64,000 nt of DNA. Origin: CAZMXP01 sp964570285. GTDB taxonomy: Bacteria; Planctomycetota; PLA2. Under the pieces are notes generated by a model, which did not search any database, was not told the origin of the DNA, and saw nothing but the letters and a program-made list of their open reading frames with translations. Positions 25,081 to 32,933 of this stretch are shown piece by piece. How positions within the stretch are numbered: the stretch's first letter is position 1; every line of letters begins with the position of its first letter. The translations under genes and the position numbers were made by a program. The DNA lies in the NCBI GenBank assembly GCA_964570285.1, contig CAZMXP010000024.1:5690-69689 (forward strand). Direction: 5' to 3'.

Positions 25081-25289
25081 GACGACTCCTGCTCGGGCGG
25101 ATCAAGCTTCTTCTTGTCCGCCTCGCCCGGCTCGGTGTCGCCGCGGATCCCCTTCTTGAATTCGGTGACGGAGGAGCCGAGGCTCCGCGCGAGACCCGGG
25201 AGCTTTTTGCCCCCGAAGAGGAGCAGCAGCGCGAGCAGGACCAGCAGGATTTCGCCCGGTCCCCAGGTAACGGCCAACAGGTGGGTCAC
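25077..25289 (-). CDS. tatA: Twin-arginine translocase subunit TatA/E
   Basis: 70 aa. One N-terminal membrane helix (GPGEILLVLLALLLLFGGKKL) with the conserved FG hinge, then the amphipathic helix PGLARSLGSSVTEFKKGIRGD and a short charged tail. This is the classic TatA layout, which forms the pore for folded, cofactor-bearing proteins. No tatB or tatC is adjacent. It starts 9 bases after the lipoprotein gene stop on the same strand. Confidence 0.93.
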   Translation of the reverse strand: MTHLLAVTWGPGEILLVLLALLLLFGGKKLPGLARSLGSSVTEFKKGIRGDTEPGEADKKKLDPPEQESS

Positions 25290-25298
25290 CCTCCCAGT

Positions 25299-26840
25299 CT
25301 ACCGCACGAAGAGCGCATAGACGACCGCATCGCCTCCGACCGCGAAGACGTTGCCGTCCTGCGTGTTGGTCGCGATCATGCGGGCCCCCGCGATCTTCAC
25401 AGCGGGACCCACCGGCTGGCCGGTCCAGGCGTCGAGCACCGTGAGGTCCATGCCCTTCGCCGCGATGAGCCGGTCGCCAGCCTTGGCGACGATGCGGTCG
25501 TAGGGCAGGTCGGTCCAAAGGGGCTCGCTGCCGCGGGAGGTGACGGAGAAGAGGGTCTCGCCGACCCGGACGGTCGAGCCGTGGAGCAGCACGCCGCGGC
25601 CGGTGGCCGGGCCGCCGTTCAGCGACATCCGGTTGTTCTGGCCCTTGCAGGCGGCCCAGAGCGCCTCGCCCTGGAACTCGAGCGTCATGTGGCTCGCCCC
25701 GACCGACTTGTCGGCGAGGCTCAAGTCCGCCTTGGCGCCGCTGCCCAGCGTGACCGGCTTGCCGGGGCGAACCCAGAAGGTGCGGCCCGCATCGGGCCCG
25801 CTCGTGGCCGTCAGCGTGTAGACGAGAGCGCTCGCGTCGAAACCGACGAGGCCGCTCTTCATCTTGACGACGCAGAGGTCGCCATGGACCTGCGGACCCG
25901 CGACGGGGCGCCGGGCGGTCGCGTAGACCCAGCGGCGCGTGCCGGTGATGCGATCAAGGCAGTAGACCATGCCCTCGTCGTCCACCGTGTAGAGGGCGCC
26001 GACGCTTCCCCGCCCGTCCGGCGTCAGGAAGGCCGCGATCCCGTGGCCCACCCGCCCTTCGAGCGCATGCTCCCAGCGCAGGCGCGGTTCGTAGCCGTAG
26101 TTGAAGGCATCGAGGCAGGTCACGATCCCGTTTTCCGAGACGACGTAGAGCTTCGGATCGCCGCGGTCGCCGCCGACGATCGCGGAGGAGAAGACCCCCC
26201 CGTGGGTGCGCCAGCCGCGCCCGCGCTCGCCGGTGACGAGGCTGAAGCTCTCGACGGTCTTGTTGTTCTCCGGGCTCCCGAGCGACGGGACGTAGACGGT
26301 GTCGCTCTGGCCCGCCGGGCCGCCGGTCGGGGTGAAGGGCAAGAGCAGCGCCGGGCGCCGCAGGCCGCTCAGTTCGCCGGTCGTGAAGGTGAAGGCCCTG
26401 CGGCCCGTGTGGGTCTCCAGCGCGTGCAGATAGTGCTCGCTGAGCAGCAGCAGCGTGTCCTCGTTCTCGCCCACCGCGAAGTGCGTCGGCTCGCTCAGCT
26501 CCGAAACCCAACGGGGTTCGAGGCCCGCGCGCAGCACCGCGTGCACGTGCGGCGGCATCTTCTTGTCTCCCGTGCTCTCGAGCAGCAGCACGTCCGACAT
26601 GAGGTGCATCTGCGAGACGACCACGCGCCCCTGCTTCCACGTCGCGGTGTTGAGGTCGAGCCTCGCGACGCGACCGTCGAGCCCGAGCGCCAACAGCGCA
26701 TTCTCCGTCGCATCGTGGCCGGTCACGGCAGAGGAGGCCCCCGCCTGCTTTCCGGGCATCGCCGACTCAGACTTGCCACCCGACGACTTGCAGGCGACAA
26801 CCGCCGCCAGAAATGCCGCGAGAACGAGGCGCTTGGCCAT
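25299..26840 (-). CDS. Lipoprotein with a beta-propeller-like region and an FHA domain
   Basis: 513 aa from ATG 26840, which has GGAGG six bases upstream. A lipoprotein signal ends LAAVVAC with the lipid-bearing Cys near residue 17. Residues about 45-320 and 430-513 have repeated W..L/Y..D.TG..RW phrases that fit a PQQ/WD-type beta-propeller (TGRRAFTF, LDRITGTRRWVYA, LDAWTGQPVGPAV). An FHA-like domain is inserted at about 325-410: LTATSGPDAGRTFWVRPG, then VTLGSGAKADLSLADKSVGASHMTLEF. The usual phosphothreonine-contacting Arg after the first Gly is replaced (GSG in place of GR), while SxxH is kept. The same GSG variant is in the kinase at 27715. Location outside the cytoplasm is predicted from the signal. 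Confidence 0.8.
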   Translation of the reverse strand: MAKRLVLAAFLAAVVACKSSGGKSESAMPGKQAGASSAVTGHDATENALLALGLDGRVARLDLNTATWKQGRVVVSQMHLMSDVLLLESTGDKKMPPHVHAVLRAGLEPRWVSELSEPTHFAVGENEDTLLLLSEHYLHALETHTGRRAFTFTTGELSGLRRPALLLPFTPTGGPAGQSDTVYVPSLGSPENNKTVESFSLVTGERGRGWRTHGGVFSSAIVGGDRGDPKLYVVSENGIVTCLDAFNYGYEPRLRWEHALEGRVGHGIAAFLTPDGRGSVGALYTVDDEGMVYCLDRITGTRRWVYATARRPVAGPQVHGDLCVVKMKSGLVGFDASALVYTLTATSGPDAGRTFWVRPGKPVTLGSGAKADLSLADKSVGASHMTLEFQGEALWAACKGQNNRMSLNGGPATGRGVLLHGSTVRVGETLFSVTSRGSEPLWTDLPYDRIVAKAGDRLIAAKGMDLTVLDAWTGQPVGPAVKIAGARMIATNTQDGNVFAVGGDAVVYALFVR

Positions 26841-27000
26841 CTCCATCCTCCAGATCCTTGCCGTACCGTGCCGCGAAGGGGACGCAGGGGCTGACGCCCG
26901 TGCGAGGGAGGCGTACGATACAGAGCGCGGAAAAGCGTGTCAAGGGCATTCTCCGGCATGCGATGATCCTATCTCGCTGTCATTAGCAGGGTTACGACGT

Positions 27001-27687
27001 TTGTCCGACTTGGCCCGGCGACTTCACTCTCTCCGGCAGCGCATCGACGCGGCTCTGGGCCGCCGCGGCGCCGCCGCGCGCGCCATCACGATCGTCGCGG
27101 TGACGAAGGGTCATCCGGCCGCCCGTATCGAGGAGGCCGCCCGCCTCGGCCTGCTCGAAATCGGCGAGAATCGCGTCGCGGAAGCGCTCTCGAAGGCGCC
27201 GCACGTCACGAGCCCGGTCCGGTGGCATCTGATCGGCCACCTGCAGCGCAACAAGGTCGCCCGGGCCGTGACGCTCTTTTCGACGATCCACTCCTGCGAC
27301 TCGCCGCGCCTCGTCGAAGCGCTGGGAGAGACGGGTGTGCCTCTCGACATCTTCCTGCAGGTCAATGTCTCCGGAGAGGGGTCGAAGCAGGGGGTGGCGC
27401 CGGAGGGGGTGGCCGACCTCTGGCGCGGCGCGCTGGCCCAGCCCTCCCTCCGGGTGGTCGGGCTCATGACGATGGCGCCCCTCGGCGACGATCCCGAGGC
27501 GGCGCGGCCGGTCTTCCGCGGCCTGCGCCAGATCCGCGATGACCTGAACCGCCGCGGCGACGGCCCCCCGCTGAGCGCCCTCAGCATGGGCATGAGCGGC
27601 GACTTCGAGGTGGCCGTCGAGGAGGGGGCGACTCACCTGCGCATCGGGACGCTCCTGCTCGGCGCAATCGCTGCGGGGAATGGGTAA
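27001..27687 (+). CDS. PLP-binding protein of the YggS/PROSC family (PLP homeostasis)
   Basis: 228 aa from a TTG at 27001. The family motifs are in order: ITIVAVTKGHP with the PLP-binding Lys near 39, EIGENRVAEALSK, VRWHLIGHLQRNK, IHSCDSPRL, FLQVNVSGEGSKQG, GLMTMAP, and LSMGMSGDFEVAVEEGATHLRIGT. These proteins hold PLP on a TIM-barrel and buffer free PLP; they have no known catalytic turnover. The next gene, the FHA kinase, begins 27 bases later on the same strand. The start is less certain than the protein identity. Confidence 0.95.
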   Translation: MSDLARRLHSLRQRIDAALGRRGAAARAITIVAVTKGHPAARIEEAARLGLLEIGENRVAEALSKAPHVTSPVRWHLIGHLQRNKVARAVTLFSTIHSCDSPRLVEALGETGVPLDIFLQVNVSGEGSKQGVAPEGVADLWRGALAQPSLRVVGLMTMAPLGDDPEAARPVFRGLRQIRDDLNRRGDGPPLSALSMGMSGDFEVAVEEGATHLRIGTLLLGAIAAGNG

Positions 27688-27714
27688 GATGGCCACCTTC
27701 GAGGAAGCCATCCC

Positions 27715-30714
27715 TTGTTCATCCTGACCGTCGCGCGCGGCCCCGACGAAGGGCGCCAGTTCCCCCTCTCCCCAGGAACGACCTATACGGTGGGCAGCGG
27801 CGAGGAGGACACGGTCCGCCTCACCGACCCGAAGGTGCTCGGCCGGCACTGCGCGCTCGAGGTGAAGCCCGCCTACGTGCTGCTGAAGAACCTCACGGCG
27901 ACCGCGGGGACCTTCGTCGGCGAGAAGAAGATCGCGCAGTCGGAGTTGCGAGGCCCGGCCTCGTTCCGCATCGGGGACACGACGCTTGCGATCAAGCCCG
28001 GCGTCGCGGAGAAGCCCCCCCCGCCGACCGACCCGCTGGTCGGCCGCATCATCGGCGGCTACAAGCTGATCGAGGTCGTCGGCAAGGGGGGGATGGGGAC
28101 CGTCTTCAAGGCGACGCAACTCTCGCTGCACCGGGACGTGGCGCTGAAGGTGCTCGCGCCCGCCCTCGCGAAGGACAAGAACTTCGTGGACCTCTTCATC
28201 AATGAGGCGCGGGCGGCGGCGCAACTGATCCACCCCAACATCGTGCAGGTCTACGACGCGGGGACCGAGGGGGACATCTCCTTCTTCTCGATGGAGTACC
28301 TCGCGCAGGGGTCGGTCGAGGAGGTGCTGGCGCGAGACAAGAAGATGGCGTGGCAGGAGGCCATCCTGATGGTGCTCGAGGCCGCCCACGGCCTCGAGTA
28401 CGCCGAGGGGAAGCGGATCGTCCACCGCGACATCAAGCCCGACAACCTGATGCTGAACGCGGACGGGCGGGTCAAGATCGCCGACCTCGGCCTCGCGAAG
28501 CGCGGGGAGGAGAGCAAGGACGAGGGGGTCATCGGCACCCCCCACTTCATCCCTCCCGAGCAGGCCCTCGGCAAGGAGGTCGACACCCGCGCCGACATCT
28601 ACAGCCTTGGCGCGACCTTCTTCCGGATGGTGACGGGGCGGACGCTGTTCAGCGGCAAGAGCGCGAAGGAGATCGTGCTCAAGCACATCAAGGAGCCGCC
28701 GCCCGCCGCCTCGTCGGTCGAGAAGGAGATCCCCGACGAGCTCGACCTGATCTTCGCGCGCATGCTCGCGAAGGAGCCCGACCAGCGCTACCAGACCGCC
28801 CGCGAGCTGATCACCGCGCTGGAGACGGTCTGCGCCCACCACGGCATCAAGGGCTCGATCATCCGGCGCGGCGTCGGCAAGCGCGTGCTCGTGCCGCTCG
28901 TGCTGCTGCTGCTCGCCGGCGGCGGCGTCATCTACAAGCTCGCGACCCGGGAGAAGGAGGTCGTCGAGAGCCCCGAAGCCCGCGAGGCGCGCCTGAAGGC
29001 GGAACGCGACGCCGCGGACTTCGAGAAGCGCAATGCCGCGCTCGTGCTCGAACGGCGCCGTACCGCCGTCCGCACGGAGTGGGAGACGCTCGACAACGCC
29101 TTCTACCGGATCGCGGCCCAGAACAGCATCGACTCCGTCTACGACGACGAGGAGAAGACCGCGGCCACGCTCGAGAAGGCGTGGCTCGACTACTTCGCGC
29201 AGCTGCGGGAATACGCCGGGAAGCCGGAGACGGCGGAGTTCGAGGAGGAGCTGGGGTTCGCCGCGAAGGCGCTCGAGAAGGCCGCGACGCTGGCGAAGCG
29301 CCTCGAGAACAACAAGCTCGCCGCCAGCGACAAGAAGGACTGGATCGCGAGGCAGAAGGAGGCGGCGAAGGACATCGACGGCAAGTCGCGCCTGAGGCTC
29401 GCGGAGCTGCTGCGCGAGCGTGCCTACGAGCGCGCGGCGAACTACTGCGAGAGGCTCACGAAGGAGCCCCGCCCGAAGGAGGATCCCTTCCTCCCGGTCG
29501 AGAGCGCCGAGTGGCAGAGCCCCGTGGCGGCCGAGGTGAAGGTCCCCGCCTCGACGGTGAAGCAGATCGCCGACATCATCGCGAAGTCGCGGCAGTACTT
29601 CGCCGACGAGGGGAAGCTGATCGTGCGGAAGGCGCAGGGGGACTGGGACGCGGTGAAGGCGTCGCTCCCCCCGGCCCCCGAGACCTCCGCCGACGCGGAG
29701 ATCGAGAAGGCCGCCGCCGCGCTGCAGGAGGTCGAGGAGAAGTTCGTCGACGCGGGCGGCCGCCCGGTGAAGGAGATCCAGGAGTTCGCCGCGGAAGCGC
29801 GGCGCAAGCGGCTCGAGTTCACGAAGCTGCTCGAGACCCGTTATGCCAACCGGCTCGGGGCCGACCGCGAGCTGATCCGCCGCAAGCTGCGCGACCTGCG
29901 TTCGCTCGACCCGTCGCGCACGCCGAACCTCATCATGAACCTCGAGGTCGGCAAGGCGCTCGCCGAGTGGCAGCGGCTGCTCGAGGACGGCGAGGTCAAG
30001 TCGCCGCGCTACCGCGCCTTCCTCGAGGAGCGCATCCGGATGCTCCGCTGGATCGACTACCTCTTCGCGACCTTCCAGCGCGACGTGCGCATCAGCGACG
30101 CGACCAAGGAGGCCGCGCCGCTCCGCTCGCTGGAGAGCGAGGGCGTCTTCGAGGAGGGCAGCGACCCCTTCCCCTTCCGGTTCGACAAGCCGCCGGAGAA
30201 CCCCTACGAGTTCAAGCTCAACCGCAAGTTCCGCGGCAACGACCTCTGGCGCTACGGCTCGATGCCGCTCGACTGGGTTCACACGCACTGCTTCCACGTG
30301 CCCGGCAAGAACGGGGCCGCGGGCGAGATCCGCTGGGTCGAGGTGCCGCCGGTGCTCCGCTTCGCCCTCGGCGCCTTCTGCTACGAGACGATGCAGTACC
30401 GCGCCGCGCAGCAGCACTTCGAACTGCTCAAGGACGACGAGACCTACGGCACGGCCGCCGCCTATCTGCTCGAGCGCTCCGGCCGGGAGGCCGCGGCACG
30501 CGCCGAGTACGAGTCCCTGCTGCAGAAGGGTCGCGAGGCGAAGACCACCAAGGACGTGCAGACGGTGCTCGCGGCGCTCAAGACCTTCAACGCGCGCCAC
30601 GCGGGAACCCTCTTCCTGATCGAGGTGATGCGCCAGAAGGACCTCGTCGACAGCGACTTCTTCGGCGCCGAAGAGGTTCCGGCGATGCCGAAGACTCCGC
30701 CTCGGCCCGCGTAG
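27715..30714 (+). CDS. FHA-domain Ser/Thr protein kinase (PknB-like), membrane-spanning
   Basis: 999 aa from TTG 27715 with GAGGAAG just upstream. An FHA domain covers residues 1-95, again with GSG in place of the phosphothreonine-binding GR. The kinase domain spans about 115-375: glycine loop GKGGMG at 123-128, Lys145 in VALKVL, HRDIKPDN with Asp239, a DLG (not DFG) motif at 257, APE-like PPEQ near 281, and DIYSLGA. It is therefore predicted to be active. A membrane segment (LVPLVLLLLAGGGVIY, about 397-412) is followed by some 580 residues of charged helical sequence outside the cytoplasm, possibly a sensor. This layout is common in Planctomycetota. It shares its FHA subtype with the lipoprotein at 25299. 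Confidence 0.93.
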   Translation: MFILTVARGPDEGRQFPLSPGTTYTVGSGEEDTVRLTDPKVLGRHCALEVKPAYVLLKNLTATAGTFVGEKKIAQSELRGPASFRIGDTTLAIKPGVAEKPPPPTDPLVGRIIGGYKLIEVVGKGGMGTVFKATQLSLHRDVALKVLAPALAKDKNFVDLFINEARAAAQLIHPNIVQVYDAGTEGDISFFSMEYLAQGSVEEVLARDKKMAWQEAILMVLEAAHGLEYAEGKRIVHRDIKPDNLMLNADGRVKIADLGLAKRGEESKDEGVIGTPHFIPPEQALGKEVDTRADIYSLGATFFRMVTGRTLFSGKSAKEIVLKHIKEPPPAASSVEKEIPDELDLIFARMLAKEPDQRYQTARELITALETVCAHHGIKGSIIRRGVGKRVLVPLVLLLLAGGGVIYKLATREKEVVESPEAREARLKAERDAADFEKRNAALVLERRRTAVRTEWETLDNAFYRIAAQNSIDSVYDDEEKTAATLEKAWLDYFAQLREYAGKPETAEFEEELGFAAKALEKAATLAKRLENNKLAASDKKDWIARQKEAAKDIDGKSRLRLAELLRERAYERAANYCERLTKEPRPKEDPFLPVESAEWQSPVAAEVKVPASTVKQIADIIAKSRQYFADEGKLIVRKAQGDWDAVKASLPPAPETSADAEIEKAAAALQEVEEKFVDAGGRPVKEIQEFAAEARRKRLEFTKLLETRYANRLGADRELIRRKLRDLRSLDPSRTPNLIMNLEVGKALAEWQRLLEDGEVKSPRYRAFLEERIRMLRWIDYLFATFQRDVRISDATKEAAPLRSLESEGVFEEGSDPFPFRFDKPPENPYEFKLNRKFRGNDLWRYGSMPLDWVHTHCFHVPGKNGAAGEIRWVEVPPVLRFALGAFCYETMQYRAAQQHFELLKDDETYGTAAAYLLERSGREAAARAEYESLLQKGREAKTTKDVQTVLAALKTFNARHAGTLFLIEVMRQKDLVDSDFFGAEEVPAMPKTPPRPA

Positions 30715-31013
30715 TGGCGGGCTGCGAGATCCGTCCCGCGCGCGGGGGCGCGCAGTTCCGGGTGCGGGTCACGCCTCGGGCGCGCGCCGACCGGGTCGGC
30801 GGCCTGCATGGCGGGGCGCTGAAGGTGGCCGTGCGCGCCGTGGCGGAGCGGGGCAGGGCCAACGAGGCGGTCGAGCGCCTGCTGGCGGATCTCCTGGGGG
30901 CGCGGGGGCCCGACCTCTCCATCGCGAAGGGCTCCCTGGCGCGCGACAAGTGGATCCTCGTGCGCGGGTGGACCTGCGAACGCCTCGCGGCGGCGCTCGC
31001 CCCGCTTTCGTGA
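30714..31013 (+). CDS. DUF167/UPF0235 (YggU-type) protein
   Basis: 99 aa from GTG 30714, whose G is the last base of the kinase TAG stop. It shows the family pattern: FRVRVTPRARADRVGG, then GALKVAVRAVAERGRANEAVERLLADLLG, and IAKGSLARDKWILVRG. The family is small, widespread and of unknown function; an association with YggS is common, which agrees with yggS lying just upstream of the kinase. It shares the transcript of yggS and the kinase. Confidence 0.9.
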   Translation: MAGCEIRPARGGAQFRVRVTPRARADRVGGLHGGALKVAVRAVAERGRANEAVERLLADLLGARGPDLSIAKGSLARDKWILVRGWTCERLAAALAPLS

Positions 31014-31041
31014 GCGGCCGCGAACCGTTATCGTGGGGGCC

Positions 31042-31863
31042 ATGCCGGGCCATCACGACGCGGTCCTCGAGAGCGCCGCGTTCCTGCGCGCGCGGGAAGC
31101 GGCCGCCGACGCCCTCGTGATCCTCGGCACGGGACTCGGCGGCATGGGGGAGAGGCTCGCGTCGCCCCGGAAGATCGCCTATGCCGAGATCCCCCACTTC
31201 CCCCGGTCGACCAGCCCCGGCCACTCCGGCCATCTCGTCTTCGGACGCTGCGGCAAGGCCCGCGTGATGGTCATGGAGGGGCGGTTCCACTACTACGAGG
31301 GGTACGCGATGGCGGCGATCGCGCACCCGGTGCGCGTCGCGAAGGCGCTGGGCGCGAAGACGCTCTGGATCACGAGCGCGGTCGGCGGCATGAACCCCCG
31401 CCTCCGCCTCGGCGAGATCGTCGCCATCGAGGATCACATCCACATGATGGGCGAGAGCCCGCTTCGCGGTCCCGACGACGAGCGGCTCGGGCCGCGTTTC
31501 CCCGACATGAGCGCGCCCTACGATCCGGCCCTGATGGACCGCGCGGAGGCGCTGGCGCTGGAGATGGGGTTCCGGCTGCCGCGGGCCGTGCTCGTTTCGG
31601 TGCCTGGGCCGCAACTGGAGACGCGCGCGGAGTACCGGCTGCTGCGTGCCGCGGGCGCGGATGTCGTGGGCATGAGCACGACGCCGGAGGTCATCGCCGC
31701 CGTGCAGGCGGGCGTCCGCGTCTGCGCCCTCTCCGTCGTCACCGACCTCTGCCTGCCCGACGCGCTCGAACCCGCCGACATCGGTCGGATCATCGCGACG
31801 GCGAACGCGGCCGCGCCCCGGCTCGAGAAGCTGCTCCTCGGATTGCTGACGCATGAGGCCTAG
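31042..31863 (+). CDS. punA: Purine nucleoside phosphorylase (PunA/MtaP family)
   Basis: 273 aa from ATG 31042. The motifs ILGTGLGGMGERL, the family HSG, VMEGRFHYYEGYAM, LWITSAVGGMNPRL, IEDHIHMMG, VSVPGPQLETRAEYRLLRAAGADVVGMSTTPEVIAAVQAG match trimeric purine nucleoside phosphorylases. They cleave inosine or guanosine with phosphate for purine salvage. The MTA phosphorylase subtype cannot be excluded, but GPQLETRAE and MSTTPEV favour PNP. The coding end overlaps purN by 11 bases. Confidence 0.93.
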   Translation: MPGHHDAVLESAAFLRAREAAADALVILGTGLGGMGERLASPRKIAYAEIPHFPRSTSPGHSGHLVFGRCGKARVMVMEGRFHYYEGYAMAAIAHPVRVAKALGAKTLWITSAVGGMNPRLRLGEIVAIEDHIHMMGESPLRGPDDERLGPRFPDMSAPYDPALMDRAEALALEMGFRLPRAVLVSVPGPQLETRAEYRLLRAAGADVVGMSTTPEVIAAVQAGVRVCALSVVTDLCLPDALEPADIGRIIATANAAAPRLEKLLLGLLTHEA

Positions 31864-32470
31864 CCCGCGCATCGTCGCCACGGCCTCGGGAGGCGGCCGC
31901 ACCGTCGCCAACCTGCTCGACCGCATCGAGGCGGGCTCCCTCGACGCCGCGATCGTGCTCGCGGTCACCGATCGCCCCTGCGCCGCGGAGGAGCGGCTGC
32001 GGGCGCGCGGCCTCGCCGTCGAGCGGATCGCCGGGGCCTCCGGCATGAAGCCGCAGGAGTACGCCGCCCTCTTCTGGGGGCGCGTCGAGCCGCTCGCCCC
32101 CGACCTCGTCTGCCACTGCGGCTTCCTGAGGCTCCTCTGGATCCCGCCCGCCTGGGAGAACCGGGTGCTGAACATCCACCCCGGCCTCCTCCCCCGCTTC
32201 GGCGGCCAGGGCATGTACGGCGACCGCGTGCATCGCGCCGTGCTCGACAGCGGCGTCGCGGAGTCGGGCTGCACGGTCCATATCGCGAACAACGAATACG
32301 ACAAGGGCCCGATCCTCGTGCAGCGGCGCGTGCCGGTGCTTCCCGGGGACAGCGTCGAGAGTCTCGCGGCCCGCGTCTTCGAAGCAGAATGTGAAGCCTA
32401 CCCCGAGGCGATCCGGCTCTGCGCGGGCGGTCGCCTGCGGGTACGCAACGGAAAGGTCTCCATCCAATGA
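31853..32470 (+). CDS. purN: Phosphoribosylglycinamide formyltransferase
   Basis: 205 aa. It begins PRIVATASGGGRTVANLLD and has LVCHCGFLRLL, the catalytic stretch NIHPGLLPRFGGQG with Asn and His, and GCTVHIANNEYDKGPILVQRRVPVLPGD with the catalytic Asp. PurN uses 10-formyl-THF to formylate GAR in purine synthesis. The usual SNI/NGSN-like nucleotide loop is changed to SGGG. It overlaps punA and its stop overlaps the next start (ATGA), so the three genes are one operon. Confidence 0.93.
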   Translation: MRPSPRIVATASGGGRTVANLLDRIEAGSLDAAIVLAVTDRPCAAEERLRARGLAVERIAGASGMKPQEYAALFWGRVEPLAPDLVCHCGFLRLLWIPPAWENRVLNIHPGLLPRFGGQGMYGDRVHRAVLDSGVAESGCTVHIANNEYDKGPILVQRRVPVLPGDSVESLAARVFEAECEAYPEAIRLCAGGRLRVRNGKVSIQ

Positions 32471-32685
32471 GCAAGTTCCTCGAAGCGATCAAGGCCCTCG
32501 AAGGCAAGAAGGCGCGATTCTTCCTCGGCGGCGGCGACCGTGGCTGGATCCAGGGCCCGATCCGCAAGGTGGACGGCAACCTCGTCTACATCGAGAAGGA
32601 CGGCGAGATCCGCGGCACGCTGCACTGCATCACGGTCAATGCGGACTCGATCCGATACTTCGAGCAGGACCGCCTCAAGGAGTAG
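32467..32685 (+). CDS. Small basic unknown protein coupled to purN
   Basis: 72 aa, ATG overlapping the purN stop. An N-terminal helix (KFLEAIKALEGKKARFFLG) leads to a run of short beta strands (GWIQGPIRKVDGNLVYIEKDG, IRGTLHCITVNADSIRYF). The strand pattern resembles an Sm/Hfq-like or SH3-type small barrel that could bind RNA or ligand; that is a guess. No family recognised. A double poly-C tract lies 22 bases after the stop. Confidence 0.65.
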   Translation: MSKFLEAIKALEGKKARFFLGGGDRGWIQGPIRKVDGNLVYIEKDGEIRGTLHCITVNADSIRYFEQDRLKE

Positions 32686-32707
32686 CCGCGGCTCCGGGGC
32701 TCGGGGT

Positions 32708-32727
32708 CCCCCCCCGCGCCCCCCCCC
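32708..32727. repeat. Double poly-C tract (C8-GCG-C9) behind the small unknown gene
   Basis: It has the same plan as the tract in the sensor kinase at 2021-2041. It lies 22 bases after a stop codon, in the 248-bp space before the NarK-DoxX gene. A tract of the same type (G8-C-G8) lies at 36884-36900 behind hemA. Confidence 0.75.
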
Positions 32728-32933
32728 ATCATCCGGGTAGACGGGAGCGCCCTCCTCCGCCCGTCGGGCGGAAGGATGCCGCGATCGCGCCCGGTCTGCG
32801 CGGAGGATTCCGCGCAAAGCGCGCGAGTGCGCGCAGCCGGCGGGCGCGCGGCTCGCCTGCAGCCATGGCGTACCGTTTGCGTGCGCGCGGGGATACGGAC
32901 CACGCCCGCGGGCGGGGGCACGGAGGCGCGCGC

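Noticed and set aside
26992..30600. A 1202-codon open frame on the minus strand opposite yggS and the FHA kinase
   Set aside because: Its translation is Arg/Leu/Asp-rich low-complexity sequence, and it lies exactly antisense to clearly conserved genes; high GC keeps stop codons rare.
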